Source of the DNA: Stercorarius parasiticus
Taxonomy: Eukaryota; Chordata; Aves; Charadriiformes; Stercorariidae
DNA: 64,000 bases
Assembly (NCBI GenBank): GCA_013396915.1
Contig: VWZL01001370.1
Coordinates: 326,414 to 390,413 of the forward strand
Direction: 5' to 3'
Positions 52,372 to 64,000 of the stretch are shown piece by piece (within the stretch, counting starts at the first letter, position 1; every line of letters starts with the position of its first letter). The notes below the pieces were generated by a model that worked only from the letters and a program-made list of their open reading frames with translations, was not told the DNA's origin and searched no databases. The translations under genes and the position numbers were made by a program.

Positions 52372-55300
52372 GTTGGCAGATGTTGCCGTTAATACAGACA
52401 ACACATAGTAAGGCTTCACCTTAGCCAGCTTGACAGAAAGAGCCTAGAGCTGAGGGTGTTACAGATTGGTAGATAACTGGTGTGATATTAGGACATCAGC
52501 AGTTTTTAAGAACTGGATAAGAAACAGGTGGGTGGCAGCCAGTGCAAGTTCACGTTTAATATTTTTATTGTTACGGTGACGATGACAGAATATTATTTAG
52601 CTTCTGCCTTTAAAGCACTGGCTGATGTCTGCTAAATCCTGGCAGTCACGAAGCCACCTCAAAGGGCACATCTGCTGCAGAACAGTGAAAGGGCTGGAAA
52701 TGGAGCAGTTTTGTCCTCGGCAGCTCTGGAAGCCAGGGAAGACGAGTTCTGCTTCCGGTCGTGCTGTGTTTCAGCACATAAAGAGGTGCCTTTGCACGCA
52801 ACTCTAAGCAGAAAGTGGAACAATGTAAAAGATACTTTTTTTGTTTCAAACACAAGAAAAGGTTATAGGTAAATAGCAAATTTAATTTTATCTGAAGTGA
52901 TAATATTACTCAGCAAACAAAAATGGACAGTTCTATCCAGCATACTCTGTAAAATGTGTCCTTTTTCTCAAGATGTATCTCAGGATTTTTTATTGGCTTC
53001 TTTAATTGCATCTATTTTAGATAAGTCTGAAGGCATCAGTATCAGAAAACAAAGTGTAGGAGGTATCAATCATGATTTTCAATTGAGTTACCTTAAAACA
53101 ATGTTGTAACCACTCAGAGGCCTTTTGTGTTTCCATTATAACTTTGATCTCCTTTGCTCTTTGGAGACAAAAAAAACCCAAAAGTTCACAAGCGTTGTAG
53201 TAGAGCGGGGCTTTAAAGAAATAGTGAGCTTTAGAAACTTGCCCTAATCACCCTTTAGTGCTACAGCAGCTGCCTCAGCAGGATCAAAAGCTTAAAGCAC
53301 GTGTTTGGGGGCGTCATGATTATTATATCTTTTGAGGTGTGTTTAAAAGGTGCAAAGATAGGAGAGGAACGGAGTCAGACTGCTGCTCTGAATCACTAAG
53401 CATATTGTTTCTCTGCCGTAGCCTGTGTTTCCAGCCATGGTGTTCTCAGTGAAATCTGGTTGAGAGAGAGGGGGCTACAGCTGCCAGACAGTGCTGGTGG
53501 TCCCCTCCTAACAGTTTCCTTTAAGAAAGAACTTGTCTAGATCTTCTCAAGAGAGCGATATCATGATATAATGTAACCAATTACACTTTTTTAAAATTTG
53601 CCTTTTTTTTTTTTTTTTTTTTTGATATCCAAAGGCCTGTGGTCAGTGATCTCAGATCGCTGAAATATCACGTTCAGATCAAGCTGCTCATCTGTAGTAT
53701 AAACAGAAATAACATCTCTCTCTTACTTCCTGCAGGGTCTATTGCTTAACATCACCATGTGAATTAAAAACAAAAAGCTAATGAAGATGAAAGAAACAAT
53801 ATTCCATGACAGTTCCTGCACCCTCTTTCTCTGTCAGGAAGGTGAAAACTCTGTCTTTACAATTCCAACAGTTGACCAAACACTTGAAAGTTCAAAGCAA
53901 AAGTTCTCCTGAGAAGCATGGAGAAAATCATTAGGAAAATCCTGCCTAGTGAAGAAAGACTTTTCTTTTAACAATTTTCACGTGAAATGTGTGTTGGGCA
54001 CAGTGTCTTTGCGCACTCAGATAGTATGCCTGTGACAAAAGGGAGTTCCTACCTGTCTTTGGCCGTGCTCTTGGGCTTGCTGGACCAAAGCAATATGGTG
54101 TGCATCCCTTCTGGTTGGGGACTGTTGTGACAGCAGTCCCTCATGGCTATGATGATGAAGCCATAAACCAAAGAGGACATAGTGCCAGCTCTCCCTTGGG
54201 GTTCCATGGTAAGGGGTATCTTCTGCGATGCAGGAATAATTCCACAGCACAAAGTTTCAGTGCTCTGTAAAGTTGCAGAGAAAGATAGTAACTAACAAAA
54301 GGTGACACTTTTCTGCCTGGCAACAGTATTTTGATGGTTTTGAGAATCCGTGATGGAGTTCGAGTGTACAAACATATGGAGTGCTGACAATGCCAGGGAC
54401 TTTGGGTTTTTTTTGTTTTGTTTTTGTTGTTTGTTCTTTTTTTTTTTAAAGTATATATTAAAACAAAGTTTTATAAAAGACTGTACCTGGATTTTTCTCT
54501 TCTCCTTTCTGAATAATCTCGAAATTTTCCTCTTAACCTGGAAACTTGTTTCTTTTTCAGCATAAAATGTGAGACTCTTAGATAATTACATTACTATATG
54601 TAATAATCCAGGCCATGGTGTCTGTGGAGAATATCAGAGAAATGTAGCACCACTGCCCTGGTTCTGGTCATCTTTATCAAGGAGTCTCTTGAAAAATTTT
54701 TTGGAAGAGCTAGCGTTAAGAGTTATAAAACAATTTTTTTGCTTGGCAAAAGAAAAAAAGAATAAGAGGTTCCATTTGGCTATGTAGTTCACTTATAAAA
54801 TCTACTAATTTTAAATAGATATCTTTGAAATGTACTAATAATATCGTATCAATACTAAAGAAACTGTGCTTGCACTGTAACACCTCCCTGATGCGTAATA
54901 CATAGTGGGCTCATTGGTTTGTGTTCAGCACAACACAAACACTTCCTGATGGGAGGCAAAGTAAATTCATCATTTTGGTACCAGATATTGTTTTGTTTGG
55001 AAGTTTTACTTTTCTTTTCTGCAGCAAAGCTCTTCCCCCGCCCCAATATATGTAAGTTGTCTGAGCTGGAAAGTGGTCTATCCCAAATCCATTCTGCCAT
55101 TGTAATGGTAAGTGCTGGGTGAGATTTGCTTTTCATACTCAGTGCAATAAATCGTCTCCTCTGCAACACAGGTAGCTGTATTTGTAAAGAAACATTTGTA
55201 AGACAAATGTTTCTTTAGAAAAGACTTGAAAAGATAAGTGAATAAACTCTTCTCAGACTCTCTGCTCTGAATAGAGGCAGGTGCTTTAAAACTAAGCTGT

Positions 55301-58300
55301 TCATATATTTAATGCAGTTATAGTGGTGACTGACTCCATGGAAAGAAAAGGGGTGTATAAGTTCTGCTGGCACAGCCGGGCGCGTGGGACAGGTGATCTG
55401 CTGCTCTGGTAGAAATTCAGCTCCTCTTCCTCCTCCTTGACAGTCGAAGGCTGCAGCCTGCGGAGAGTTTCCCCGATGGATGGAGAAGGGCTCACTTTAA
55501 CAGAGCCAGAGAGTGCCTGGAGGACCATTCCTGTCTGCTACAGGCGCTGCTGAGCTAGATCCCCTCTGTTTGGGCAGCTGATGCCCTGTGACTCTTCCAG
55601 TAACTGTGTGCATAGAAAAGGGTAGAGAGGAAGATATTTTCTACAGTTCTACCTTCTTTTCCAGATGATTTTCATAAAACGAGGTGACTCAAACCAGCAG
55701 CCAGTGTGGCACCGGGGCCTGTGCTCAGAGCAGCAGGTCCTGTGGCCCAGATCTCCTTGAGCTGTAGGTGGGACTGTGCCGTGGGCGTTAGCGTGGTCCC
55801 ACGGCACCGCTGCAGAGGGTTGTGTGGCCACCTCTCCCCAGCTCTGCCAAACCCATCCCGCTCCCCAGCCCTCCTCCTTGCGGTGGCAGGCAGCACGGAG
55901 CTGCACCGGAACAGAATCAGTTTTGCTGGGCTGCCCCAGGGCTCTCGTTTTTTAAATAAATGCAGCGCCTGCATTTCTGGGTGTAGTCCCAGCACCCCGT
56001 AATCCACCACAGGGCGGTATCTCAAAAATCAAATATTTTTAGAAAATGAAACAGCATGCAAAATTATTTCTTCAGCTATGGGGTGTAGTCCTATTAAAAT
56101 AAACTCAAGTTTATGGGTACATCATACAAGAAATAAAAAACCTCAGTTAAATGCATATGCAGAATTTTTCATCCAGAAACGGATAACTGCAGGTATATGC
56201 AAAGTATCTCTTAAAATACCTTTTTTCTATCACACTGAAAACTTAATTTCTCAGTTGTACCCATCATATAACCTAACAGACACAAATTTAGCCTATTTTT
56301 TTTTCACACAGCTATGCAGAAAATCTGTCACCATTGTTCCATTCCCTACCAACAGGATTTTACTTTTAACTTTTGCTTTTAAACGCAGTCTTAATGTAGC
56401 CACGCTGTATGTTTATGTTCCTTAAGTAATTCATGTGTATCTTCTCGAAGCAAGATTTGCTTCCAGAGGGTGTTGCTTGAATTTTAATGCTTTGGTACAC
56501 AGAATTACAATGTGCCTATTGTTTTCTGAGTATCATAACAGTGAAAATAAATGTGCCAAAATTGAACGTCTGTGATTAAAGGTGTTCTTCTGTTGCTCAG
56601 TTAGGTGTTTTCTATACAAATTAGTTCATGTAGAAAACAATGTTAAAGGTATATTGACATATGTGGGTGCAGGGTATGTCTTTTAACTCTCTTCCAGCTA
56701 TGCTTCTGAAATAACCATGTAAGAAATGGTTTAGATGATAGGAAAAAAAAAAGCTTTTTTTATTTGCCAGAGATTTTTCCTAACATTCAACCTTATCCTT
56801 TACCATTTCCTAAGTTTGCTAAGTTTCTTTGCACTTAGGTAGCACCTTGCAAAGTGGCTGGTCAGGTACAGGGTGTGCATTGCCTTTCTAGCTCAGCCAC
56901 TGTCGTTACCCCTGGCCAAGTCACCTCACGCTGCCGGGCTTCCTCCCTCCAGGCTTCTGGGAGAGCGTGAAGCACCACGACAGGCCAAGAGTTTGGGTTT
57001 TTTTAACAGCCTGTTCACATTTCATTTCTTCTATATGCAATAAGTGTGATATTGTTTAACTTGCAGGTGGACGCAGAAAAGAACAGGTGATGTTTATTGC
57101 ACACGCTCTGCGTACCTCTCTTTTAAAAAGGAGTTTCTGAGCTGATGAGTTGCTATTTTATTCTGAACAGAAACCAGATATCTATCAGGGGTGGAGCAGT
57201 GATAATTTTTAATGAACATCATGAATTTCCCACAGCCCAGATGCCCCTCATGTTGACAAATGTTTTTCAGTATCTTTCAAAAACATTAAGAGAATAACGC
57301 AAAGAGAGTCTGTTTGTCTTCCCTGAAAGATGTGGATGGGTTTGAGGACATTTGTGCACTTGCTAACGACAACAACAAATGAAATAAACCTCTACTCTTC
57401 CAGTAGCAACCATTTTCTGTAAAGGCAAGCGAGCTGTTTTGGAGGTAGCGTGAGGACACGGAGCTGTACCCAGAATGGCAGGCGGCTGCATCCTGACACA
57501 GTGCAAGAAGCCACTGTGTGCTCTCGTCCCGGCACTCTGGGAGATGTTCTTTAACGCACACTGTGATATTACGGCTAAGGGAACTGTTCAAGGCTCATCA
57601 GGAAAAAATTCGGTCATTACCAAAGTTAGCACTGGGACTTGCTCGATATTTCTTTATGCTAAAGCAGTTATCTAAGATGTACTTTGAAAAGGTACAGGGA
57701 CAAAGTCTGCATTTAAATAATGGCTCTTGGTAGCTCTGAAGGAGCTGCTGGTGGCGTCCTCTGAATAAACAGCATTTTTAAGAATTGCTTTAATAATGTA
57801 AAAAAAAACTCTTGATGCTGTTCTGCTCTAGATAACGATGGCTTGGGGCTGGGTTCCCCGCAAAGATCTCTGTGCCCAGACATTTCCAGATTCTTCCTTT
57901 TCTTTTGGTTAGGACCATGCTGAAAAATACCAGCCTCCTGAAGTGAGCACAGTGAAGGACTTGCTCATGGCAGCCGAGTGGGCAAGCGCTGAAGAGCCCG
58001 AGCTCCCCTGGCGAGGAGCATATGGGGGCCCAGCTCCCCTCCCAGCCCCCCGGTCCATGGGGGGCTACTTGAGCAGTGTCTCTGGCTCCCCAGGGTATGC
58101 TTGGCTGCATCTGCACCAAGGAGGACCAGTCTCCACGCAATGGCAGAGAGATGGAGATGATGGATGGAGATGGTGGTCCTCTGGGTCACGCCTGGGCAAC
58201 GCAGGCTGCTGCCAGGCTCACTTCAGCATCCCCTGCCCTGGGGGAAGGGGGGTGCCTGTGTGTGTGGGGGGGAGACGGTGCCCACCAGAAGAGCAGCCGC

Positions 58301-59384
58301 CTGCCATAATGCAGATGGATGATGTATTTCTGAGGGAAAAGAGAAACAAACAGTGGGCAGAGCATGTCAGAGGCGGGCTGTGATGCCAAACTGCCTGTAG
58401 CAGCTCCCCAGTGGGGACAATTACCAGCATCACCCCAGGTTTACTCTCTGAGCTGATTTCCTAGAAAGATTTTTATTGCTTTATTTAAAGCTTGCTTGCA
58501 TTTTGCTGACAGATGCCCTTGCGTTATCGATTAGCTTGCGTGGCCCGAGGGATGTCAGGCTGTTGCCATCAAAAAAGAGCTAAGTCTGTGTCATGGTCAT
58601 GGCTGGCTGTTGCAGAGATGGCAGGGGATTTACTAAAAGCCTCTCCGAAGCCCCCAGTGGAGCTGGAGAGCTGGCATTGCCCAGCAATCCAAGGTGCGAG
58701 TGGCCTGGCGCTGCCAGCAATGCTGTCCAACCCACAAAAGTGTTTAAATGCCGAAGGAGCCTGAAAAGGGAGATTAAAGACCATAACAATTATTAAGAAG
58801 TCCCTTTGAAGTGCTCAACAATGTATAGACTATATCACTTACTACTAAAGGCTGAAAAAAGATGTAAGAATTGAGTCTCCAGGGCCCCAAGATGCCTGTG
58901 GGGAGAAATGTTTGGGTGAGGAGGATGGCGGGACCAAGCCCGCGGTGGGAACGGGGGGCTGCTGGGCTGGATGCCTGCGGGCGTGTGTGGTTCATGTGGG
59001 TCCACGTCTGCCCCGGACCCGCAGCCCCGACGCATCACAGCTCGGCCAAACAGTCCCCAGTGCTAAAATGTGACAAGGGGGTTTTGTATAGTTGGTAGAG
59101 TTAGTTGGAACATTTCAGCCTGTGCCTTTTGGTGCATGTTTGGTTTATTTCTAGCTTGAATATATGTCTGTACAAACATACAAAACAATGCCAATTTTAA
59201 TTTTATTGTTCAAAACCTAAATTAGCACAAATCTGACATTATTTTGCCACCAGAAATTAAAATGAGTTGTTACAAATGCCAAATTAAACCCAGTCATTAG
59301 ACAGCCACGTAACAGGAGAATATTTTGATGCTGGAGGGTCAGCCTTTCCTTCTAGGGAAAATGGTGGTGGTGCAGTTGATATGT
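52372..59384. other. Intergenic DNA between ASNS and TAC1
   Basis: Unique sequence with a 21-base T run (53603-53623) and GC-richer patches (55690-55990 and 57930-58330) that lack CpG-island character. Open frames in these patches occur on several strands at once and show no domain. No RNA gene was recognised. Confidence 0.7.
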
Positions 59385-59978
59385 TTGAGGGAAGGGATGC
59401 CATCCAGAGGGACCAACAGGCTTGAGGAGTGGGGCCATGTGAACTTCACAAGGTTCAACAAGGCCAAATGCGAGGTCCTGCACCTGGCCTGGGGAATCCC
59501 CAGTATCAATACAGGCTGGGGGATAAGCGGATTGAGAGCAGCCCTGTCAAGAAGTACTTGGGAGTGCTAGAAGATGCAAAGCTGGACATGAACCAACAAT
59601 GTGTGCTCACAGCCTGGAAAGGCAATTGTATCCTGGGCTACATCAAAAGAAGAGTGGCCAGCAGATCGAGAGAGATGAGTCTGGACTTCTACTTTGCCCT
59701 CATGAGACCCCACCTGGAGTACTACGTCCAGCTCTGGAGCCCTCAGCACAGGAAAGACCTGGACCTGTTGGAGCGAGTCCAGAGGAGGGCCATGAAGATG
59801 ATCCAGAGAGCTGGAGCACCTCTCCTATGACAAAAAGCTGACAGAGTTGTTGTTCAGACTGGAGAAGAGAAAGCTCTGGAGATACCTTATTGCAGCTTTT
59901 CAATATATAAAGGGGGCTTAAAAGAAAGATGGAGAGAGACTTTTTAGCAAGGTCTGTAGAGACTGAACTGAAAGAAGG
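59385..59978 (+). mobile_element. CR1 LINE, 5' portion of a copy split by an LTR
   Basis: Starts near GAGGGAAGGGATGCCATCCA and runs through the C-terminal ORF2 region, with readable blocks FTRFNKAKCEVLHLAWG, RVASRSREMSLDF and HLEYYVQLWSPQHRKDLD. At least two frameshifts separate the readable parts. It stops at ACTGAAAGAAGG, and its continuation is found after the LTR at 60757. Confidence 0.93.
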
Positions 59979-60756
59979 TGTAACCGGTTCTTTTTTAAAG
60001 ATTCCAAAGTACAAACCGGAGCCCACACAAAGGAAAAAAAAGGTTAACTCTGCTTTATTGTGAAGCCTTGCTACAGAAAAAAAAAAGCAGTGAATTCAGC
60101 TTTATTGCGAAGCCTTGCTAAGCAGTTCCCAAATGTCCCAAAAGTTACTCAAGAGTCTTACCGACCCCATAGACCATAGTAGCATCGCTGAGCAGCAGGA
60201 TAACGAGGAGCCGCATCAGTATGGCAAAGGAAGGCAGGCACAACACTTGCTAAGCAGTTCCCAAATGTTCCAAAAGTTACTTAAGAGAGTCTTACTAACC
60301 CATAGATCATAGTAGCATTGCTGAGTAGCAGGATAATGAGGAGCTGTATTGGTACGGCAGATGAAGGCAAGGCACAGCATGGTCAGGGCGTCCCCTGTAT
60401 CTTCAAAGTGCACTCATTCTCTCTCCCTCTCCGGCCCGAGACAGCCCCCCTTATATTCTGCACCGGATTGAGTGGAAAAGTACAGGCTAGAGTCGCTGTA
60501 CGTGTGGCCAGCGCTTGCAGCGAGCCTTACCAGACTTATGATCCAGCTTTGCTAACAGCAGCTGTCTGATATCTGACTACATTGTTGTACTCCCTTCTTG
60601 TTATCTTCTTCTTCGAAGGTCAGGTTCTCATGGATACACTCATAGTTTTTGCAGCAACAGTACTGAGGTCCTTTTTCTCGGCGTATATACTGAGTTTGGT
60701 TCAACTAGTAATTTTCCATCGTGTCTCACTTGGACCATCCTCTATTATCCCTAACA
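59979..60756 (-). mobile_element. Solo LTR of an endogenous retrovirus, inserted in a CR1 copy
   Basis: Bounded by TGTTAGGG (minus-strand start at 60756) and GGTTACA (end at 59979), so TG...CA termini, 778 bases. On the minus strand, a TATA-like ATATAAGG lies at 60456-60449. Polyadenylation signals AATAAA lie at 60106-60101 and 60059-60054, the order expected for U3-R-U5. No internal retroviral genes are present, so it is a solo LTR left by recombination. The flanks AGAAG and AGAAT agree at 4 of 5 positions, a weak target-site duplication. The family was not identified. Confidence 0.8.
60114..60379 (-). repeat. Two tandem copies of a ~132-base unit inside the LTR
   Basis: Copy 1 is 60114-60245 and copy 2 is 60246-60379. 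Both start CTTGCTAAGCAGTTCCCAAA and differ by scattered substitutions and small indels. The unit lies between the LTR TATA-like box and its polyadenylation signals. Confidence 0.9.
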
Positions 60757-60969
60757 TAGAATGTAGACTTATGATGAGGGTGGTGAGACACTGGAACTTG
60801 TTGCCCAGAGAAGCTGTCAATGCCCCATCCCTGGAAGTGTTCAAGGTTAGGTTGGATGGGGCTTTGAAAAACCTGATCTAGTGAAAGATGTCCCTGCCCA
60901 TGGCAGGGGGTTGGACTAGATGATCTTCAAAGGTCCCTTCCAACCCAAACCGTTCTGTGATTCTATGGT
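60757..60969 (+). mobile_element. CR1 LINE, 3' portion of the LTR-split copy
   Basis: Resumes at TAGAATGTAGACTTATGATG, continues with GGTGGTGAGACACTGGAACT and the ORF2 end VNAPSLEVFKVRLDGA. It ends in the tail CGTTCTGTGATTCTATGG. It joins logically to the 59385-59978 piece. Confidence 0.93.
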
Positions 60970-62794
60970 TTTACCAGAAAATTCAGTCCCAGCCCTTTGC
61001 TGGATGCTGTTAACCGATATCTGTGCTGTCCTCCAAACATTTAAAACCCACTCTGTCTTGTGTGGCTTTCTCTGGACGCAAATACATTTGCAGTGATTTC
61101 TTCTGCAGGGAGGTTAGTGAGATGCGGAGGCTGCAGGGAGCAAGCAGCGGGGCTTTTTCTTTCCTCTCCGTGGCTCACAATTCAGCACACATGGGCTGGG
61201 AGCTCTGGGACCACCGTGAGCCTCCGGGCTCAGGGGACAGCATTTTAAAGCTTTTCTTTCTTTTTCCCCGTCGTTGAGCATTATTCAACACATACTTCTG
61301 CACTCCTTTTGCCGTGCTGTTAGCCTAGCAATCAGCTTTCCTCCCTCATTGAGCTCAGTCAGAGCTGATACAGAAGTTTATTAGTCTGAAAATTAGCCCT
61401 GGCAAGAGAAAGAGCTGGCAGAGTGCTTGTAAAACCACGGGTGTCTCACACGAGCTGGTGCCCGTCGCAAGCCTGCCTCAGTTTTCCCACCGTGTAGCCC
61501 CCCACCTCACTAGAGCCGGCTCCTACTTAGTTGGAAGTCGGGTCTATCTTAAGCACGGGCAGACCTAATTGCTGCTGCTAACCCTGCAGGAGGGAGGTCC
61601 TACGTCCACCCGCTCTTAATGGGTGCGGTTGTGGGGATCCCTCAGGTAAACTGGAAAATGGAGGTTGCCGAGTTCACTTCCAAAATGGAAAACAGCAACC
61701 AGTTAATCACTTTGTATTACTTATCTTGAAATTTGGTTTGTAAACGCTGGCTGTTTTCGCTGCTGATTCATCTGTGATGAAAGATCATATGATAGCACCA
61801 GAGAAGTGTAGCTCTTAGCAGGTGGAAAGAATATAGATCTGCAGATGCCTTGGCATCTGGTGAGATATATGTAGCATTTTGGGACTGTCCTGGAAATAGA
61901 GTAACCAGACATTTTAATTAAAAAGATAATTACACTCATATTTTTTTCTCTTATATTGCACGGATTTAAGCCGGCAGGTGCTTTTATTGTGAATCTGAGG
62001 GCTGGCATTTATTAAAAGCTCGGCTTTCAAATAATAAACCTGCAATAGTGAATGAATTTCACAGCAAACTATTCCACTTGGAGCTGGGAAGATACATCGG
62101 GCCCTTTTCATTCAGTCAACACAATTCTTGATTTCCATCGGGTTTAGGATGGATGGTACCTTGTGTGACCCAGAGCAATCCCAGGAATGCCTGTCTCCAG
62201 CAGCAAATCCCCCAAAGCATTCACCAAAGCCGCACTAGGAGGCTCACAGCCTCCCTGCAGAAGGAAAACATCAATTTGATATTTCTTTCCAATCTCAGAC
62301 CACTGTTGCTTGGATCTGAGTCTCATTCTGAACTGACTTGGGAAATAACGACATCACTATCACCAAAGAAAGTATGTTGCAAAATCCCCAGAGTAGTTTT
62401 TATTTAAAATGTTACTATCATAAAATTCCAGACTATGAAATGAAGACCTGGGATTCACATTCAAACCTTACCCACCCTCCCTTTCTAATATATATATACA
62501 TAGTCACAAAACATAAAACATGCTGCAATGATACAAATATATTTTTTGATATGGAAATTACAGTACATTATAAACCATGAAAACAAATTGAGGCACTAGA
62601 CTGTACATCAGCTCTGTTCTGCACTGGCCGTGAAGCTGATAGACTTGCTTTCAATGAACAAAAGAATATTCTCTTTGTTTAGTGAACATAACTTTATGGG
62701 TCATATCAAATGATGTGCTTTGTTGTGAGACGTCACCAGGGTTGCTGGTCCTTTCAGAACCACAACGCACCTACACAACACGTACCGCTGCCAC
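60970..62794. other. Intergenic DNA just downstream of TAC1
   Basis: Unique, AT-rich sequence with no coding exon or repeat recognised. If TAC1 uses a distal polyadenylation site, the left limit of its 3'UTR could fall inside this stretch (TTTATT, an AATAAA on the minus strand, also occurs near 62399). Confidence 0.6.
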
Positions 62795-62970
62795 AATATG
62801 AAAAATAATCATTTTATTGAATGTACAACTCAAAAAAAAAAACCCAAACAAAACCCCCCAACATCGGTTATTATTAAATAAATCATTATTCCATACAGTG
62901 GTTAGTTTATATTACACTGCATTGGCCATTGGAACAAATGAAGTTTAATAAATAATGCACGGGGAATGTC
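62795..62970 (-). terminator. TAC1: TAC1 3'UTR with AATAAA signal and AU-rich motifs
   Basis: The polyadenylation signal AATAAA is on the minus strand at 62818-62813, about 155 bases past the stop. Within the 3'UTR, an exact AU-rich nonamer TTATTTATT lies at 62955-62947, 15 bases after the stop. Another ATTTATTTA lies at 62883-62875. Such elements usually shorten mRNA half-life. The function here is inferred. Confidence 0.65.
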
Positions 62971-63020
62971 TCATTTACGCCTCCGTTCGTAATTCTGTGC
63001 TATGCTCCTTTCAGCAGATC
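62971..63020 (-). CDS. TAC1: TAC1 (preprotachykinin-1) terminal coding exon
   Basis: The acceptor is TTTTTTGCAG, with AG at 63022-63021. After two bases of a split codon, the exon reads SAERSIAQNYERRRK and stops at TGA 62973-62971. The ending QNYERRRK is that of preprotachykinin-1, the precursor of substance P and neurokinin A. This exon encodes only the C-terminal propeptide downstream of neurokinin A. The rest of the gene lies beyond the right edge. Position and orientation support the call: in human, TAC1 is the neighbour of ASNS and the two converge, as here. The exon is only 50 bases, so the match is short but highly specific. Confidence 0.88.
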
Positions 63021-64000
63021 CTGCAAAAAAGACGAAGCAGAATGAAGCACGTGGTGCAGCCTTGCGTAAACCCCGGCAAGCACACGGAAACGTCAGAGAC
63101 CTGCAGCCCTCTGGGCTGCTGCCGGACCCCTTCACAGCGTTTGGACCCGAGATGAGGGATCCTGGCACAGCCCTGAGCAGCCTCCAGGAGGCTGAAGTGC
63201 TTTCTACCCCTCCTCTACCAAGCTACTTGAAGCACCATTAAATCAGAGCCCTTTTATATTCACGCAATCGATTTAACTGATGGGATCTGAGCACTCACAG
63301 TTTGTGGGTAGAGACTGTCTGCATTGACATTGCCACCTTCTGTCCTGCAGAGTCACCTCTTCACCAGGTTTACACCCTCCCTCTCCCCAAGCCATGCGCA
63401 CTGTCACACCTCTGACTAAAATCTGCAGCAGGAGCTAAGCAAACCTCAGACTGCCCTGTGGACCAACCGCAGCCTAAAATAGTCTTCAGTAACATATTTA
63501 GTAGCAGTAGATCTCTCCTTCTTGCTCTTTAAAAATGAGAGGGAAACCCACAGAGCCCTTCTTGGGCAGAGCCTGGCCGTAGGGTGACGTAGGTGGTCAC
63601 CAGAGTCACCTTTGCTTCCACCCCGAAGGGAGGACTTCTTTCACGGAGCTTATACATGCCTGAGTATTGCATGCAAACGCACAGCTGGTCTGGGGGGATT
63701 CGGCGCTGCATCCTGTACAGAGCTGGCATTTGGGACCAGTGGTTTTAAATTAAGATGACTTCAATTTTCACCACACCAAGTATAAAATGAGCTGAGCTTT
63801 CTTAATATAGAGTATTATAACATCTTTACTGTACACATGACTATTTTCCGGCTGCTGCCTGGAGCATTCATCCGACAGAGCGCCCAGCTTGGCAGACAAT
63901 GTCAGACCCCGTTTTACCAAACCAGGGACTGAGACTCCAGTATCCCAGTACCCTGCTCCGTCACACAAGGCTTTAAATCAGCACCGTGCTCACACCCAGC
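63021..64000 (-). other. TAC1: TAC1 last intron (partial)
   Basis: I searched for the preceding exon (neurokinin A core HKTDSFVGLM) in the remaining 980 bases on the minus strand and did not find it. No other feature is recognisable. Confidence 0.7.

Overview
The window looks like avian nuclear DNA. It carries CR1-type LINE fragments with the typical tandem octamer-like 3' tails, has few other repeats, has short GT-AG introns, and contains CpG-island promoters. A non-avian sauropsid cannot be strictly excluded, and the species cannot be named from the sequence alone. Three vertebrate genes can be read.

Left part (1 to about 12 kb, minus strand): C1GALT1, the core-1 O-glycan galactosyltransferase. 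Its three coding exons at 5584-5806, 3209-3876 and 565-774 join in frame to 366 residues. The non-coding first exon and promoter lie in a CpG island at about 11.5-12.9 kb, which also holds a 40-base assembly gap (12122-12161). The long first intron contains a CR1 fragment and a probable LTR-like element.

Middle (about 24.0-42.4 kb, plus strand): ASNS, asparagine synthetase (glutamine-hydrolysing). Eleven coding exons from ATG 27176 to stop 42227 sum to 1686 bases, or 561 residues, the same length as human ASNS. The glutaminase and ATP-site residues are intact. The promoter is in a second CpG island (about 23.7-24.5 kb). It holds an exact copy of the amino-acid/ER-stress response core TGATGAAAC (24066-24074), known from human ASNS as NSRE-1, while the partner site NSRE-2 is altered. 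Introns 1 and 2 of ASNS carry several CR1 fragments in both orientations.

Right part (42.4-64 kb): about 20 kb of intergenic DNA with a CR1 copy split by a solo LTR (59979-60756). At the right edge is the 50-base terminal coding exon of TAC1 (62971-63020, minus strand), with its 3'UTR and polyadenylation signal. ASNS and TAC1 therefore converge, and C1GALT1 and ASNS diverge head to head. In human, ASNS and TAC1 are neighbours on 7q while C1GALT1 is on 7p, so the C1GALT1-ASNS junction marks a rearrangement between lineages. The three genes have unrelated jobs (Golgi mucin-type glycosylation, asparagine synthesis, tachykinin neuropeptide precursor), and nothing suggests they act as one system. 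I found no CRISPR array, operon, tRNA or wholly new gene.
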